Part shown: positions 16,927 to 26,095 of the stretch, in pieces
Layout of the letters: every line of letters begins with the position of its first letter
Numbering within the stretch: the stretch's first letter is position 1
Source of the DNA: Streptomyces venezuelae
GTDB taxonomy: Bacteria; Actinomycetota; Actinomycetes; Streptomycetales; Streptomycetaceae
Assembly: GCF_008642295.1 (NCBI RefSeq)
Contig: NZ_CP029190.1
Location: 6,369,501-6,433,500 of the forward strand
Direction: 5' to 3'
DNA: 64,000 nt
Notes under the pieces: model-generated
Seen by the model: the letters and a program-made list of their open reading frames with translations, nothing else
Told to the model about the DNA's origin: nothing
The model's database searches: none
Program-made: the position numbers and the translations under genes

Positions 16927-17610
16927 TCAGGGCTCGAAGCGGTACCCCATGCCCGCTTCGGTGATCAGATATCGGGGGTGAGAGGGGTCGGCTTCCAGTT
17001 TCCGCCGGAGCTGGGCCATGTAGACACGCAGGTAGTTGGTGTTCTCCTGGTAGGTGGGGCCCCATACTTCCAGGAGCAGCTGCTGCTGGGTCACGAGGTG
17101 GCCGGGGTGGGAGAGCAGGATCTCCAGCAGGTGCCATTCCGTCGGGGTCAGCCGTACGGTGCGGTCGCCGCGGTGGACCTTCTTCGCGGCCAGGTCGACG
17201 GTGAAGTCCTCCGTCACCACCAGTGCGGGCCGGTCCGTCGCGGCAGGGGCCTCCTGACGACGGCTGGCGGCTCGCAGGCGGGCCAGCAGCTCGTCCATGC
17301 TGAACGGTTTGGTCACGTAGTCGTCCGCGCCGGCGTCCAGGGCCCGTACCTTCTCCTCCGAGGTGTGCCGGGCGGAGAGTACGAGGATGGGGACGCGGCT
17401 CCAGCCCCGGATGCTCTTGATGACGTCGATGCCGTCCATGTCCGGCAGCCCGAGGTCGAGCACGATCACGTCGGGGTTTCGGGCAGCGGCCAGGTGCAGG
17501 GCGGACGTCCCGTTGGGAGCTTCCTCGACCTCGAACTTGCGCGCCTGGAGGTTGATCTTGAGTGCGCGTACGAGCTGGGGGTCGTCCTCCACCACCAGAA
17601 CCCGGGTCAT
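16927..17610 (-). CDS. kdpE: Response regulator KdpE
   Basis: 227 aa, OmpR type. The receiver domain has VVEDD, LDLGLPDMDG (phosphorylated Asp near residue 52) and KPFSMDELLAR. The C-terminal winged helix has LTPTEWHLLEILLSHPGHLV, YLRVYMAQLRRKLE and TEAGMGYRF. Phosphorylated KdpE activates the kdpFABC promoter. The gap to kdpC is 98 nt and could hold a secondary promoter. KdpD follows. Confidence 0.97.
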   Translation of the reverse strand: MTRVLVVEDDPQLVRALKINLQARKFEVEEAPNGTSALHLAAARNPDVIVLDLGLPDMDGIDVIKSIRGWSRVPILVLSARHTSEEKVRALDAGADDYVTKPFSMDELLARLRAASRRQEAPAATDRPALVVTEDFTVDLAAKKVHRGDRTVRLTPTEWHLLEILLSHPGHLVTQQQLLLEVWGPTYQENTNYLRVYMAQLRRKLEADPSHPRYLITEAGMGYRFEP

Positions 17611-17708
17611 GTGGTGTGCAGCCTTTCCATAGGTGCAGTTACGGCCGTGAGCCGACGGGGTGCGGACACTCCGCGCCCCGCCGGCTCCGGGTTGTGCGAT
17701 GGGTATCG

Positions 17709-18437
17709 TCAGCCCTTGGCCACCAGGGCCTTGAGTGCGGTGTTGAGCTCGAGGACGTTGACGCGGGGCTCGCCCATGAATCCGAGGGGCCGGCCCTGGG
17801 TGTGGTCCTTGACGAGCTTCTCGACCTGCTTCACGTCGAGCTTGTTCTGCTCGGCGACGCGGTGGACCTGGAGTTCGGCGTAGGCAGGGGAGATGTGCGG
17901 GTCCAGGCCGGAGCCGGAGGAGGTGACGGCGTCGGCCGGTACGTCCTCGGGCTTGACCTGGTAGGTCGCGGTGGAGTTGTCGGCGACGACCGCGTCCTTG
18001 GCGGCGATGACCTGGGCGCAGAGGGTGCCTTCCTCGGCGTCCTTGGTGCACTGGCCGTTCACGGCGCCGTTGTCGGCGGAGCGGTTGGTGGCGCCGGAGA
18101 GGATCAGCGAGTACTGGGTGTTGACGCTGTTGGAGCCGAGGCCGTTGGAGGGGCGCGGCTGGAACCACTTGAGGTCCGGCTTGGCCGCCTCCTCCGGGTC
18201 GTCGGGGTTCTGCTTGGGCAGGTTGTAGGTCTGTCCGATGAGGGCGGAGCCGACGACCTTGCCGCTCTTGTCCTTGATCTCGGAGCCGTTGGCCTTGTCG
18301 TTGAACAGGGCCTGGGCGATCCCGGTCACGGCCAGCGGGTAGAGCACACCGCAGATGACCGTGAGGACCAGCAGGGCCCGCAGGCCCGCGCCGAGCAGCC
18401 GTGCTGCGCTGGATACGGAAGTGTTCATTGCGGTCAC
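17709..18437 (-). CDS. kdpC: Potassium-transporting ATPase subunit KdpC
   Basis: 242 aa from GTG 18437, whose first bases overlap the kdpB stop (GTGA); an ATG three codons in is an alternative. It has one N-terminal transmembrane helix ([20 protein letters not shown]) and an extracytoplasmic domain with GSALIGQ, YFQ-like [24 protein letters not shown] and a C-terminal RVNVLELN. The family is the catalytic chaperone of the KdpB subunit. Translationally coupled to kdpB. Confidence 0.97.
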   Translation of the reverse strand: MTAMNTSVSSAARLLGAGLRALLVLTVICGVLYPLAVTGIAQALFNDKANGSEIKDKSGKVVGSALIGQTYNLPKQNPDDPEEAAKPDLKWFQPRPSNGLGSNSVNTQYSLILSGATNRSADNGAVNGQCTKDAEEGTLCAQVIAAKDAVVADNSTATYQVKPEDVPADAVTSSGSGLDPHISPAYAELQVHRVAEQNKLDVKQVEKLVKDHTQGRPLGFMGEPRVNVLELNTALKALVAKG

Positions 18438-20545
18438 CCGATGCCAGGGATGAGGGAGATGAGCAGGTCGATGAGCTTGATGCCGATGAACGGGGCGATC
18501 AGGCCGCCCAGTCCGTAGAGCCCGAGGTTGCGGCGGAGCATCTTGTCCGCGCTGGACGGCCGGTACTGCACGCCCTTGAGGGCGAGCGGCACGAGCGCGA
18601 TGATGATCAGCGCGTTGAAGATGACGGCGGAGAGGATCGCCGACTCCGGGGAGGCCAGGCCCATGATGTTGAGCTTGTCCAGGCCCGGGTACGCCACCGC
18701 GAACATCGCGGGGATGATCGCGAAGTACTTCGCGACGTCGTTGGCGATCGAGAACGTGGTGAGCGCGCCCCGGGTGATGAGGAGCTGCTTGCCGATCTCG
18801 ACGATCTCGATGAGCTTGGTGGGGTTGGAGTCCAGGTCCACCATGTTCCCGGCCTCCTTGGCGGCCGAGGTGCCGGTGTTCATCGCGACGCCGACGTCCG
18901 CCTGGGCGAGGGCCGGAGCGTCGTTGGTGCCGTCACCGGTCATGGCGACCAGCTTGCCGCCCGCCTGCTCCCGCTTGATGAGGGCCATCTTGTCCTCGGG
19001 GGTGGCCTCGGCGAGGAAGTCGTCGACTCCCGCCTCCTCGGCGATGGCGCGCGCGGTCAGCGGGTTGTCACCCGTGATCATGACGGTCTTGATGCCCATC
19101 CGGCGCAGCTCGTCGAACCGCTCCCGCATGCCCTCCTTGACGACGTCCTTGAGGTGGATGACACCCAGGACGCGCGCACCCTTGTCGTCCTTGACGGCGA
19201 CGAGCAGCGGGGTGCCGCCGGCCTGGGAGATCGTGTCGGTGAGCTCCCGGGCGTCCGCGGCGACCGTGCCGCCCTGCTCCTCGACCCAGGCGATGACCGA
19301 TCCGGTTGCACCCTTACGGGTCTGCTTGCCGTCGACGTCCACGCCCGACATACGGGTCTGCGCGGTGAACTCGATCCAGGTGGCGTGAGCCAGCTCGCCC
19401 TGGTGGCGCTCCCGGAGCCCGTACTTCTCCTTGGCGAGCACGACGACCGAGCGACCCTCGGGCGTCTCGTCGGCGAGCGAGGAGAGCTGGGCGGCATCCG
19501 CCAGCTCGGCCGCGGTGGTGCCCTTGACGGGCACGAACTCGGAAGCCTGGCGGTTGCCGAGGGTGATGGTGCCGGTCTTGTCGAGCAGCAGGGTGGAGAC
19601 GTCGCCGGCGGCCTCGACGGCCCGGCCGGACATGGCCAGGACGTTGCGCTGGACCAGGCGGTCCATACCGGCGATGCCGATCGCGGAGAGCAGTGCACCG
19701 ATGGTGGTCGGGATCAGGCAGACCAGCAGCGCGGTCAGCACGATGAGCGAGGTCTGCTCGTCGGCCCCGGCGTAGATGGCGAACGGCTTCAGCGTCACGA
19801 CGGCGAGCAGGAAGACGATGGTGAGGGACGCCAGCAGGATGTTGAGGGCGATCTCGTTCGGGGTCTTCTGCCGGGCGGCGCCCTCGACCAGGCTGATCAT
19901 CCGGTCGATGAAGGTCTCGCCCGGCTTGGTGGTGATCTTGATGACGATGCGGTCGGAGAGGACCTTGGTGCCGCCGGTCACGGCCGAGCGGTCGCCGCCC
20001 GACTCGCGGATGACCGGGGCGGACTCACCGGTGATCGCCGACTCGTCCACCGAGGCCACGCCCTCGACGACGTCACCGTCGCCGGGGATGATGTCGCCGG
20101 CCTCGCAGACCACCAGGTCGCCGATCCTGAGGTCGGTGCCGGGGACCTGCTCCTCGCCGGTGCCGTCCTTGGTCAGGCGGCGGGCGACGGAATCGGTCTT
20201 GGCCTTGCGCAGGGTGTCGGCCTGCGCCTTGCCGCGGCCCTCGGCGACGGCCTCCGCGAGGTTGGCGAAGATCGTGGTCAGCCACAGCCAGGCGGTGATC
20301 GCCCAGCCGAACCAGTCCGTCGGGTCCAGACACGCCAGCACGGTCGTGACCACGGAGCCGACGAGCACCACGAACATGACCGGTGACTTGATCATGACGC
20401 GCGGGTCGAGCTTGCGGATCGCGTCCGGGAAGGACTTGACCAGCTGCTTGGGGTCGAAGAGGCCGCCGCCCACGCGTCCGGCCGGGGGCTTGTGCCCGGT
20501 CGGGACGTCCTCGTGCGGGGCTCGGGTGGGGGTGGTGGTGCTCAT
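18434..20545 (-). CDS. kdpB: Potassium-transporting P-type ATPase subunit KdpB
   Basis: 703 aa. Features are [10 protein letters not shown], phosphorylation motif [11 protein letters not shown] (Asp322), [18 protein letters not shown], and [18 protein letters not shown] in the membrane part. It hydrolyses ATP to drive K+ uptake by the KdpFABC complex. The start codon overlaps the kdpA stop by 4 nt (ATGA). A second, divergent full-length kdpB is at 22975. Confidence 0.98.
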   Translation of the reverse strand: MSTTTPTRAPHEDVPTGHKPPAGRVGGGLFDPKQLVKSFPDAIRKLDPRVMIKSPVMFVVLVGSVVTTVLACLDPTDWFGWAITAWLWLTTIFANLAEAVAEGRGKAQADTLRKAKTDSVARRLTKDGTGEEQVPGTDLRIGDLVVCEAGDIIPGDGDVVEGVASVDESAITGESAPVIRESGGDRSAVTGGTKVLSDRIVIKITTKPGETFIDRMISLVEGAARQKTPNEIALNILLASLTIVFLLAVVTLKPFAIYAGADEQTSLIVLTALLVCLIPTTIGALLSAIGIAGMDRLVQRNVLAMSGRAVEAAGDVSTLLLDKTGTITLGNRQASEFVPVKGTTAAELADAAQLSSLADETPEGRSVVVLAKEKYGLRERHQGELAHATWIEFTAQTRMSGVDVDGKQTRKGATGSVIAWVEEQGGTVAADARELTDTISQAGGTPLLVAVKDDKGARVLGVIHLKDVVKEGMRERFDELRRMGIKTVMITGDNPLTARAIAEEAGVDDFLAEATPEDKMALIKREQAGGKLVAMTGDGTNDAPALAQADVGVAMNTGTSAAKEAGNMVDLDSNPTKLIEIVEIGKQLLITRGALTTFSIANDVAKYFAIIPAMFAVAYPGLDKLNIMGLASPESAILSAVIFNALIIIALVPLALKGVQYRPSSADKMLRRNLGLYGLGGLIAPFIGIKLIDLLISLIPGIG

Positions 20546-22206
20546 GAGGCGAGCCCTTCGGCAAGCGGACCCAGCGCGAGGGCGGGGAAGTAGGTCAGAC
20601 CGGTGACGATGAGGATGGTTCCGACGAGCAGCCCGGTGTAGAGGGGCTTGTCGGTGCGCAGCGTGCCCGCCGTCTCGGGGACGGGCTTCTGCTCGGCCAG
20701 CGAGCCGGCCAGCGCCAGGACGAACACCATGGGCAGGAAGCGGCCCAGCAGCATGGCGATGCCGATGGTCGAGTTGAACCACTGGGTGTCGGCGTTCAGG
20801 CCCGCGAAGGCGGAACCGTTGTTGTTGGCTCCGGAGGTGTAGGCGTAGAGGATCTCGGAGAAGCCGTGCGCCCCGCTGTTGGTCATCGAGTTCGCCGGGG
20901 TGTCCAGCGCCATGGCGGCGGCCGTGAAGCCGAGCACCAGCGCCGGGGTGATCAGGATGTAGCAGGCCGCGAACTTGATCTCGCGGGTGCCGATCTTCTT
21001 GCCCAGGTATTCGGGCGTACGGCCGACCATCAGGCCGGCGATGAACACCGCGATGATCGCCATGATCAGCATGCCGTAGAGGCCGGAGCCGACACCGCCG
21101 GGCGCGATCTCGCCCAGCTGCATGCCCAGCAGCTGGATACCGCCGCCGAAACCGGTGTACGAGGAGTGGAAGGAGTTCACCGCACCGGTCGAGGTCAGCG
21201 TGGTGGAGACCGAGAAGATCGCCGACGCGCCGATCCCGAAGCGGGTCTCCTTGCCCTCCATCGCCCCGCCCGCGACCTCGAAGGCCGGGCCCTTGCCCGC
21301 GAACTCGGTCCACATCATCAGCGCGACGAAGCCGACCCAGATGACGGCCATGGTCGCGAGGATCGCGTAGCCCTGCTTGACCGAGCCGACCATCTTGCCG
21401 AAGGTCCGGGTCAGCGAGAACGGGATGACGAGGATCAGGAAGATCTCGAACAGGTTCGAGAACGGGTTGGGGTTCTCGAAGGGGTGGGCGGAGTTGGCGT
21501 TGAAGTAACCGCCACCGTTGGTGCCCAGCTCCTTGATGACCTCCTGCGAGGCCACCGCGCCGCCGTTCCACTGCTGCGTACCGCCCATGAACTGGCCGAC
21601 CTCGTGGATGCCGGCGAAGTTCTGGATGGCACCGCACGCCACGAGAATGACGGCGCCGACCACCGAGATGGGCAGCAGGATGCGGACCACACCGCGGACC
21701 AGGTCGGCCCAGAAGTTGCCCAGCTCACCGGTACGGGAACGGGCGAAGCCCCGGACGAGGGCCACGGCCACGGCCATGCCGACCGCCGCCGAGACGAAGT
21801 TCTGCACCGCCAGGCCGCCGGTCTGCACGACGTGGCCCATGGCCTGCTCGCCGTAGTACGACTGCCAGTTGGTGTTGGCGACGAAGGACGCGGCCGTGTT
21901 GAAGGCCTGGTCGGGGTCGATGGACGCAAAGCCCAGCGAGCCGGGCAGCGAGCCCTGCAGGCGCTGGAGGCCGTAGAGGAAGAGGACGCTCACCGCGGAG
22001 AAGGCCAGGACACCGCGCAGGTAGGCGGGCCAGCGCATTTCAGCGGTCGGGTTGGCGCCGATGGCCTTGTAGACCCACTTCTCGGGAGCGTAGTGCTTCT
22101 CCGAGGAGTAGACCCTGGCCATGTAGTCGCCCAGCGGGCGGTAGGCCAGGGCCAGGGCGGCGATCAGGGCAAGAAGCTGGAGCACACCAGCCATCTGGGA
22201 ACTCAT
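20542..22206 (-). CDS. kdpA: Potassium-transporting ATPase subunit KdpA
   Basis: 554 aa, about ten transmembrane segments. [21 protein letters not shown] is the first-loop signature; further filter-type loops are [14 protein letters not shown] and [13 protein letters not shown]. It forms the K+ selectivity filter of the complex. Close spacing to kdpF and overlap with kdpB show tight coupling. Confidence 0.98.
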   Translation of the reverse strand: MSSQMAGVLQLLALIAALALAYRPLGDYMARVYSSEKHYAPEKWVYKAIGANPTAEMRWPAYLRGVLAFSAVSVLFLYGLQRLQGSLPGSLGFASIDPDQAFNTAASFVANTNWQSYYGEQAMGHVVQTGGLAVQNFVSAAVGMAVAVALVRGFARSRTGELGNFWADLVRGVVRILLPISVVGAVILVACGAIQNFAGIHEVGQFMGGTQQWNGGAVASQEVIKELGTNGGGYFNANSAHPFENPNPFSNLFEIFLILVIPFSLTRTFGKMVGSVKQGYAILATMAVIWVGFVALMMWTEFAGKGPAFEVAGGAMEGKETRFGIGASAIFSVSTTLTSTGAVNSFHSSYTGFGGGIQLLGMQLGEIAPGGVGSGLYGMLIMAIIAVFIAGLMVGRTPEYLGKKIGTREIKFAACYILITPALVLGFTAAAMALDTPANSMTNSGAHGFSEILYAYTSGANNNGSAFAGLNADTQWFNSTIGIAMLLGRFLPMVFVLALAGSLAEQKPVPETAGTLRTDKPLYTGLLVGTILIVTGLTYFPALALGPLAEGLAS

Positions 22207-22214
22207 GACGGTGC

Positions 22215-22304
22215 TCAGAACCTCTCCGGCTTGACGAGGGCCAGGACGAGGTATCCCAGCAGGGCGACGGCCACGACCAGGCCGACAATGTTCTCGGCGG
22301 TCAC
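22215..22304 (-). CDS. kdpF: KdpF, small stabilising subunit
   Basis: 29 aa from GTG 22304 whose first bases overlap the stop of the upstream 27-codon ORF (GTGA). A single transmembrane helix, [19 protein letters not shown], then a KPERF tail. It stabilises the KdpABC complex. The gap to kdpA is 8 nt. Confidence 0.92.
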   Translation of the reverse strand: MTAENIVGLVVAVALLGYLVLALVKPERF

Positions 22305-22384
22305 AGCTTTGTCACCCCCTTGGCGACGAGACCCACCAGCGCGAAGACCGCGATCGTGGTGAGGACGAAGGCCAGGTCGGCCAT
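22301..22384 (-). CDS. 27-aa single-helix membrane peptide at the head of the kdp operon
   Basis: ATG 22384 with AGGAG 8 nt upstream. Sequence pattern: MADLAFVL, a hydrophobic core [15 protein letters not shown], and a basic end VTKL, giving one transmembrane helix. The stop overlaps the kdpF start by 4 nt, so translation is coupled and the peptide is probably real. I do not know a named family. It may be an extra Kdp subunit, a regulator, or a coupling peptide that sets kdpF expression. The decayed second kdpF (9711-9800) has no such ORF in front. Confidence 0.75.
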   Translation of the reverse strand: MADLAFVLTTIAVFALVGLVAKGVTKL

Positions 22385-22974
22385 CGCGAGCTCCTGAAGA
22401 AGAAGTGATGAAATGGATTCGGCCGGGTGGCCGATACGGATCACATCGCATCACGCTCGTCCCGTTAAGACACCTTGACGGCCTCCATACGGCCCGATGG
22501 GAACTCTTAACGCGTCACTGACGGCAGCCTCGCCCCGCATCCCGCGAAATTCTCCCCATTCCAGACATGTCTGGGTCTATCGACCCTGTGTAGTCAAGGG
22601 CGGGCGCCCGGGATGGTCCGGTCAGGCGCGTCGTGTCGCGGACGCCGCCGCATGTCGGCCAGGGGGCTGCGGCCCGCCGATTCCGCTTCCGGGTCCCGCG
22701 CCCGATGCCTTGACGCGTTCCTGGCAAGTCCTTGACGGACTTCCGTGCACCGCCGTCAAGAGCGCAGCAATTCCTCTGCCCGCAGGGGGGGCCGAACATG
22801 ATCGGGACGGTAGGTTCCTGCACGTTCCCGCCGCCGGGGGCCCTGACCATCGCATGACGACGGCCGAGGGGGCTCATGCCGAGTGGTCCCCGGCGGCTCG
22901 AACTCCGCTGATGCGCGCCCGACGCCCGGCCCTCTGGGTGCCCGCCGATTCCACCGCCGAAGGTCTGACTCTTG
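22385..22974. promoter_or_regulatory. Divergent control region between kdp operon and orphan kdpB, 590 bp
   Basis: No credible gene. CCTTGACG occurs at 22473-22480, on the kdp operon side, and twice at 22708-22715 and 22730-22737, exactly 22 bp apart, on the side of the orphan kdpB. A reverse-oriented CGTCAAG lies at 22754-22760. These words are candidates for KdpE binding; KdpE sites are not fixed enough for me to assert this. GTTAAGA and TCTTAAC words around 22465 and 22505 are the most AT-rich parts and may hold the kdp promoter. Confidence 0.5.
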
Positions 22975-25125
22975 ATGTCTCCCGCCGCAGCGCAGCACAT
23001 TCCTCCGGGCCTGGGGAGCCCGCCCCCTCCGCCGGTCGCGAGGCCGCCCCGCGGCCGTCCCGGGCCGGCCAACATCCTGGAGCCCGAGCGGCTCGCCGAG
23101 TCGGTACGGGAGGCGATTCGCAAGCTCCACCCCCGTGAGCTGGCCCGGAAGCCCGTGCTGCTGGTCGTCGGGGTGGGCTCGGTGCTCACCACCTTGTCGG
23201 CACTCTTTCACCCGTCCGTGTTCACGTGGGTGATCAGCGTCTGGCTGTGGCTGACCGTGCTGTTCGCCAACCTCGCCGAGGCCGTGGCCGAGGGCCGCGG
23301 CCGGGCCCAGGCCGCCTCGCTGCGCAAGGCGCGCACCGACACCGTCGCCCTGCGGATCAAGCACTGGACGTACGGGACGAATCTGGGCCGTGCCGAGACC
23401 GAGGCCGTCACCCCGTCCGAGCTCCAGCCGATGGACTTCGTGCTCGTCGAGGCCGGGGAACTGATCCCGGCCGACGGGGACGTGGTGGACGGGGCCGCCA
23501 TGGTCGACGAGTCCGCCGTCACCGGCGAGTCCGCGCCCGTCCTGCGCGAGTCGGGCGGCGACAAGTCCGGGGTCACGGGCGGTACGACCGTGCTGTCCGA
23601 CTCGATCGTCATCCGCGTCAGCTCCCGTCCCGGACACAGCTTCCTGGACCGCATGATCGCCCTGGTGGAGGGCGCGTCCCGGCAGAAGACCCCGAACGAG
23701 ATCGCCCTCAACATCCTGCTGGCGGCTCTCACCATCGTCTTCATCCTGGTCGTGGTCAGCCTGCAGTCCATGGCCGGCTACGCGAAGGCCGCCCAGTCCA
23801 CCACCGTCCTGGTCGCCCTGCTGGTCACCCTCATCCCGACCACCATCGGCGCCCTGCTCTCCGCGATCGGCATCGCCGGCATGGACCGCCTCGTCCAGCG
23901 CAACGTCCTGGCCATGTCAGGACGGGCGGTCGAGGCCGCCGGCGATGTGAACACCCTGCTGCTGGACAAGACCGGCACCATCACCCTCGGCAACCGCGAG
24001 GCCGCCGAGTTTATCCCGCTGCCCGGCCAGAACCTGCACGCCCTCGCGGACGCGGCCCAGCTGTCCTCCCTCGCCGACGACACGCCCGAGGGCCGGTCCG
24101 TGGTCGCCCTCGCCGGCCGGTACGGCCTCCAGCCCCCGACGGAGAGCGCGCTGAGCAATCCGCGCTTCGTCGAGTTCAGCGCGAAGACCCGGATGAGCGG
24201 AGTCAACCTGAGCTGGGACAACGGCGCCGGCTGCGCCATCCGCAAGGGCGCGGCGGCACAGGTCATGGACTGGGTGGTGATGCGCGGCGGCACCGTACCG
24301 GCGGAGGCCGCCGAATGGTCGGCGGCCGTATCCGCCTCCGGCGGCACCCCGCTGCTGGTCGCCGTCCACGACTGGGACGGCCCGCGGGTGCTGGGCATCG
24401 TGCACCTCAAGGACGTGGTCAAGGACGGCATCCGTGAACGCTTCGCGGAGCTGCGCCGGATGGGCATCCGCACGGTCATGGTCACGGGCGACAACCCGCT
24501 GACCGCCAGGGCCATCGCGGCCGAGGCGGGCGTGGACGAGTACCTGGCCGAGGCCACCCCCGAGGACAAGCTCGCACTCATCCAGCGGGAGCAGGCGGGC
24601 GGCAAGCTGGTCGCGATGACGGGTGACGGGACCAACGACGCCCCGGCGCTGGCCCAGGCGGACGTCGGCGTGGCCATGAACTCCGGTACCTCGGCCGCCA
24701 AGGAGGCCGGGAACATGGTGGACCTGGACTCCAACCCCACCAAGCTCATCGAGATCGTGGAGATCGGCAAGCAGCTCCTGATCACCCGCGGCGCCCTGAC
24801 CACCTTCTCCATCACCAACGACGTCGCCAAGTACTTCGCGATCATCCCGGCCATGTTCGCCTCGGCCTACCCGGGCCTGGGCGCGCTGAACATCATGGGC
24901 CTGCACAGCCCCCAGTCCGCCATCACCTCGGCGATCATCTTCAACGCGCTGATCATCATCGCGCTGATCCCGCTCGCGCTGCGCGGCGTCCGCTACCAGC
25001 CCGCCTCCGCGCACGACCTGCTGCGCCGCAACCTCGCCGTCTACGGCCTCGGCGGCCTGGTGCTGCCCTTCGTCGGCATCAAACTCATCGACCTCGTGGT
25101 TTCCGCCATCCCCGGCATCGGATGA
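22975..25125 (+). CDS. kdpB: Orphan second KdpB-type P-type ATPase subunit
   Basis: 716 aa from ATG 22975 (GAAGG 11 nt upstream). It is highly similar to the operon Kdp[22 protein letters not shown] with Asp331, [18 protein letters not shown] and [18 protein letters not shown] are intact. The N-terminus has a different Pro-rich extension ([19 protein letters not shown]). No kdpA or kdpC lies next to it. It could assemble with the KdpA and KdpC of the divergent operon, or be the survivor of the second kdp operon whose remains are at 9241-9800. All catalytic motifs are kept, so it is probably under selection. Confidence 0.94.
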   Translation: MSPAAAQHIPPGLGSPPPPPVARPPRGRPGPANILEPERLAESVREAIRKLHPRELARKPVLLVVGVGSVLTTLSALFHPSVFTWVISVWLWLTVLFANLAEAVAEGRGRAQAASLRKARTDTVALRIKHWTYGTNLGRAETEAVTPSELQPMDFVLVEAGELIPADGDVVDGAAMVDESAVTGESAPVLRESGGDKSGVTGGTTVLSDSIVIRVSSRPGHSFLDRMIALVEGASRQKTPNEIALNILLAALTIVFILVVVSLQSMAGYAKAAQSTTVLVALLVTLIPTTIGALLSAIGIAGMDRLVQRNVLAMSGRAVEAAGDVNTLLLDKTGTITLGNREAAEFIPLPGQNLHALADAAQLSSLADDTPEGRSVVALAGRYGLQPPTESALSNPRFVEFSAKTRMSGVNLSWDNGAGCAIRKGAAAQVMDWVVMRGGTVPAEAAEWSAAVSASGGTPLLVAVHDWDGPRVLGIVHLKDVVKDGIRERFAELRRMGIRTVMVTGDNPLTARAIAAEAGVDEYLAEATPEDKLALIQREQAGGKLVAMTGDGTNDAPALAQADVGVAMNSGTSAAKEAGNMVDLDSNPTKLIEIVEIGKQLLITRGALTTFSITNDVAKYFAIIPAMFASAYPGLGALNIMGLHSPQSAITSAIIFNALIIIALIPLALRGVRYQPASAHDLLRRNLAVYGLGGLVLPFVGIKLIDLVVSAIPGIG

Positions 25126-25187
25126 ACTCCGCCGGAGCGCTGTCAGCGGCCCGCCGGGCTCCATGACCGCATCCGGCCCTCTCGAAA

Positions 25188-25208
25188 GGCGGCCCCGTCC
25201 GGGCCGCC
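25188..25208. terminator. Short GC hairpin after orphan kdpB
   Basis: GGCGGCCC-CGTCC-GGGCCGCC (8-bp stem) lies between the kdpB stop and the GNAT start. Confidence 0.5.
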
Positions 25209-25238
25209 GCCACCCGAACCTCCCGAAGGGTCTGTTTC

Positions 25239-26012
25239 GTGATCCCCATCGATCCCTCCCGCCTTCCCGCCTTGACCAGGTGGTTTCCGGGCGGTGCGCC
25301 AGGTGTCGCGGCTCTTGCCGAGCACGTGCTCGCCACGGGATCAGGGCAGTGGTGGGCGGACCGCGCCGTCAGCCCCCGGGTGATGGGCGTCTCGTGCGGC
25401 AACCACGTCGTGCTACGAGGTGACCCGGACGTTCTGGAACAGGGGGCGTTGGCCCCCTTCGCCGGCAGCTACGTCGAGGCCCCCAGCCGCTTCCGGCCCC
25501 TCCTGCGTGCGTCGTTCACCCGGATGGAGCCCTGGGAGCGCATGGTGTACCTCCACCATGCCCCGCCCGTCGCCGCCCACCCGCCGCGCGGCGTCACGGT
25601 ACGGCCGCTCACGACCGCCGACACCGCGGCCGTGGCCGCCCTCGGACCCGACAGCGCGTGGATCCACCACACCTGGGGCGGACCGGACCGGCTCGCGGCG
25701 TCCGGCCATGCCTGGGGTGCCTTTGACCACGGCCGCGTTCTCGCGCTGGCCTGCACCTATGTCCTCGGCAGCCGCTTCGAGGATGTTGCCGCGCTGGCCG
25801 ATCCCGGCCACCGGCGCCGGCACCTGGCGCTGGCCTGCGTCAGCGCCCTGTGCGCGGACATCGAAGCCCGCGGACGCGTACCGAGCTGGAGCTGTTCGCG
25901 GGACAACCGTCCCAGCCGGCTCCTGGCGTGGTCGGCCGGTTTCCGTCTGTCCCGCGAGTACGTGCACTACGTCACCGGGCCGGCCCGCGAAGAGACGCGG
26001 CACGCCGGCTGA
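25239..26012 (+). CDS. GNAT-like acetyltransferase, paralogue of the protein at 11650
   Basis: 257 aa from GTG with GAAGGG upstream. It shares the N-terminal WWADRAVSPRVMGVSCGNH, LRGDPDVLE and APSRFRPLL and the C-terminal VTVRPLTTADTAAVAAL, WIHHTWGG, ALACTYVLGSRFEDVAAL and SAGFRLSREYVHY with the protein at 11650-12453. It follows the orphan kdpB in the same direction with 113 nt between, while its paralogue lies on the other side of the kdp operon. The function is unknown; the acetyltransferase call rests on fold-like motifs only. Confidence 0.78.
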   Translation: MIPIDPSRLPALTRWFPGGAPGVAALAEHVLATGSGQWWADRAVSPRVMGVSCGNHVVLRGDPDVLEQGALAPFAGSYVEAPSRFRPLLRASFTRMEPWERMVYLHHAPPVAAHPPRGVTVRPLTTADTAAVAALGPDSAWIHHTWGGPDRLAASGHAWGAFDHGRVLALACTYVLGSRFEDVAALADPGHRRRHLALACVSALCADIEARGRVPSWSCSRDNRPSRLLAWSAGFRLSREYVHYVTGPAREETRHAG

Positions 26013-26080
26013 TCCCCCTGACACGCAATCACGCGTACGCCGAATGCCCGCCACCAGTGCCGATCTTCAGGTGGTCGCCA

Positions 26081-26095
26081 TACGCTCGGGCCGTG
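26081..26095 (+). promoter_or_regulatory. Leaderless promoter of the KimA-like gene
   Basis: -10 TACGCT (26081-26086) is followed by exactly 6 nt and GTG 26093, so transcript and translation probably start together. There is no SD and no room for a c-di-AMP riboswitch. Confidence 0.6.

Noticed and set aside
18401..20386. 661-codon plus-strand frame opposite kdpB
   Set aside because: Acidic, repetitive shadow typical of the antisense of high-GC coding DNA; kdpB is certain.
22497..23138. 213-codon plus-strand frame between the kdp operon and the orphan kdpB
   Set aside because: No protein-like pattern, it overlaps the start of the clear kdpB gene in another frame, and it runs over the repeated CCTTGACG sites.
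26013..26092. Possible c-di-AMP (ydaO) riboswitch before the KimA-like gene
   Set aside because: Only 80 nt are available and a -10 box sits 6 nt before the start; no conserved riboswitch core was seen.
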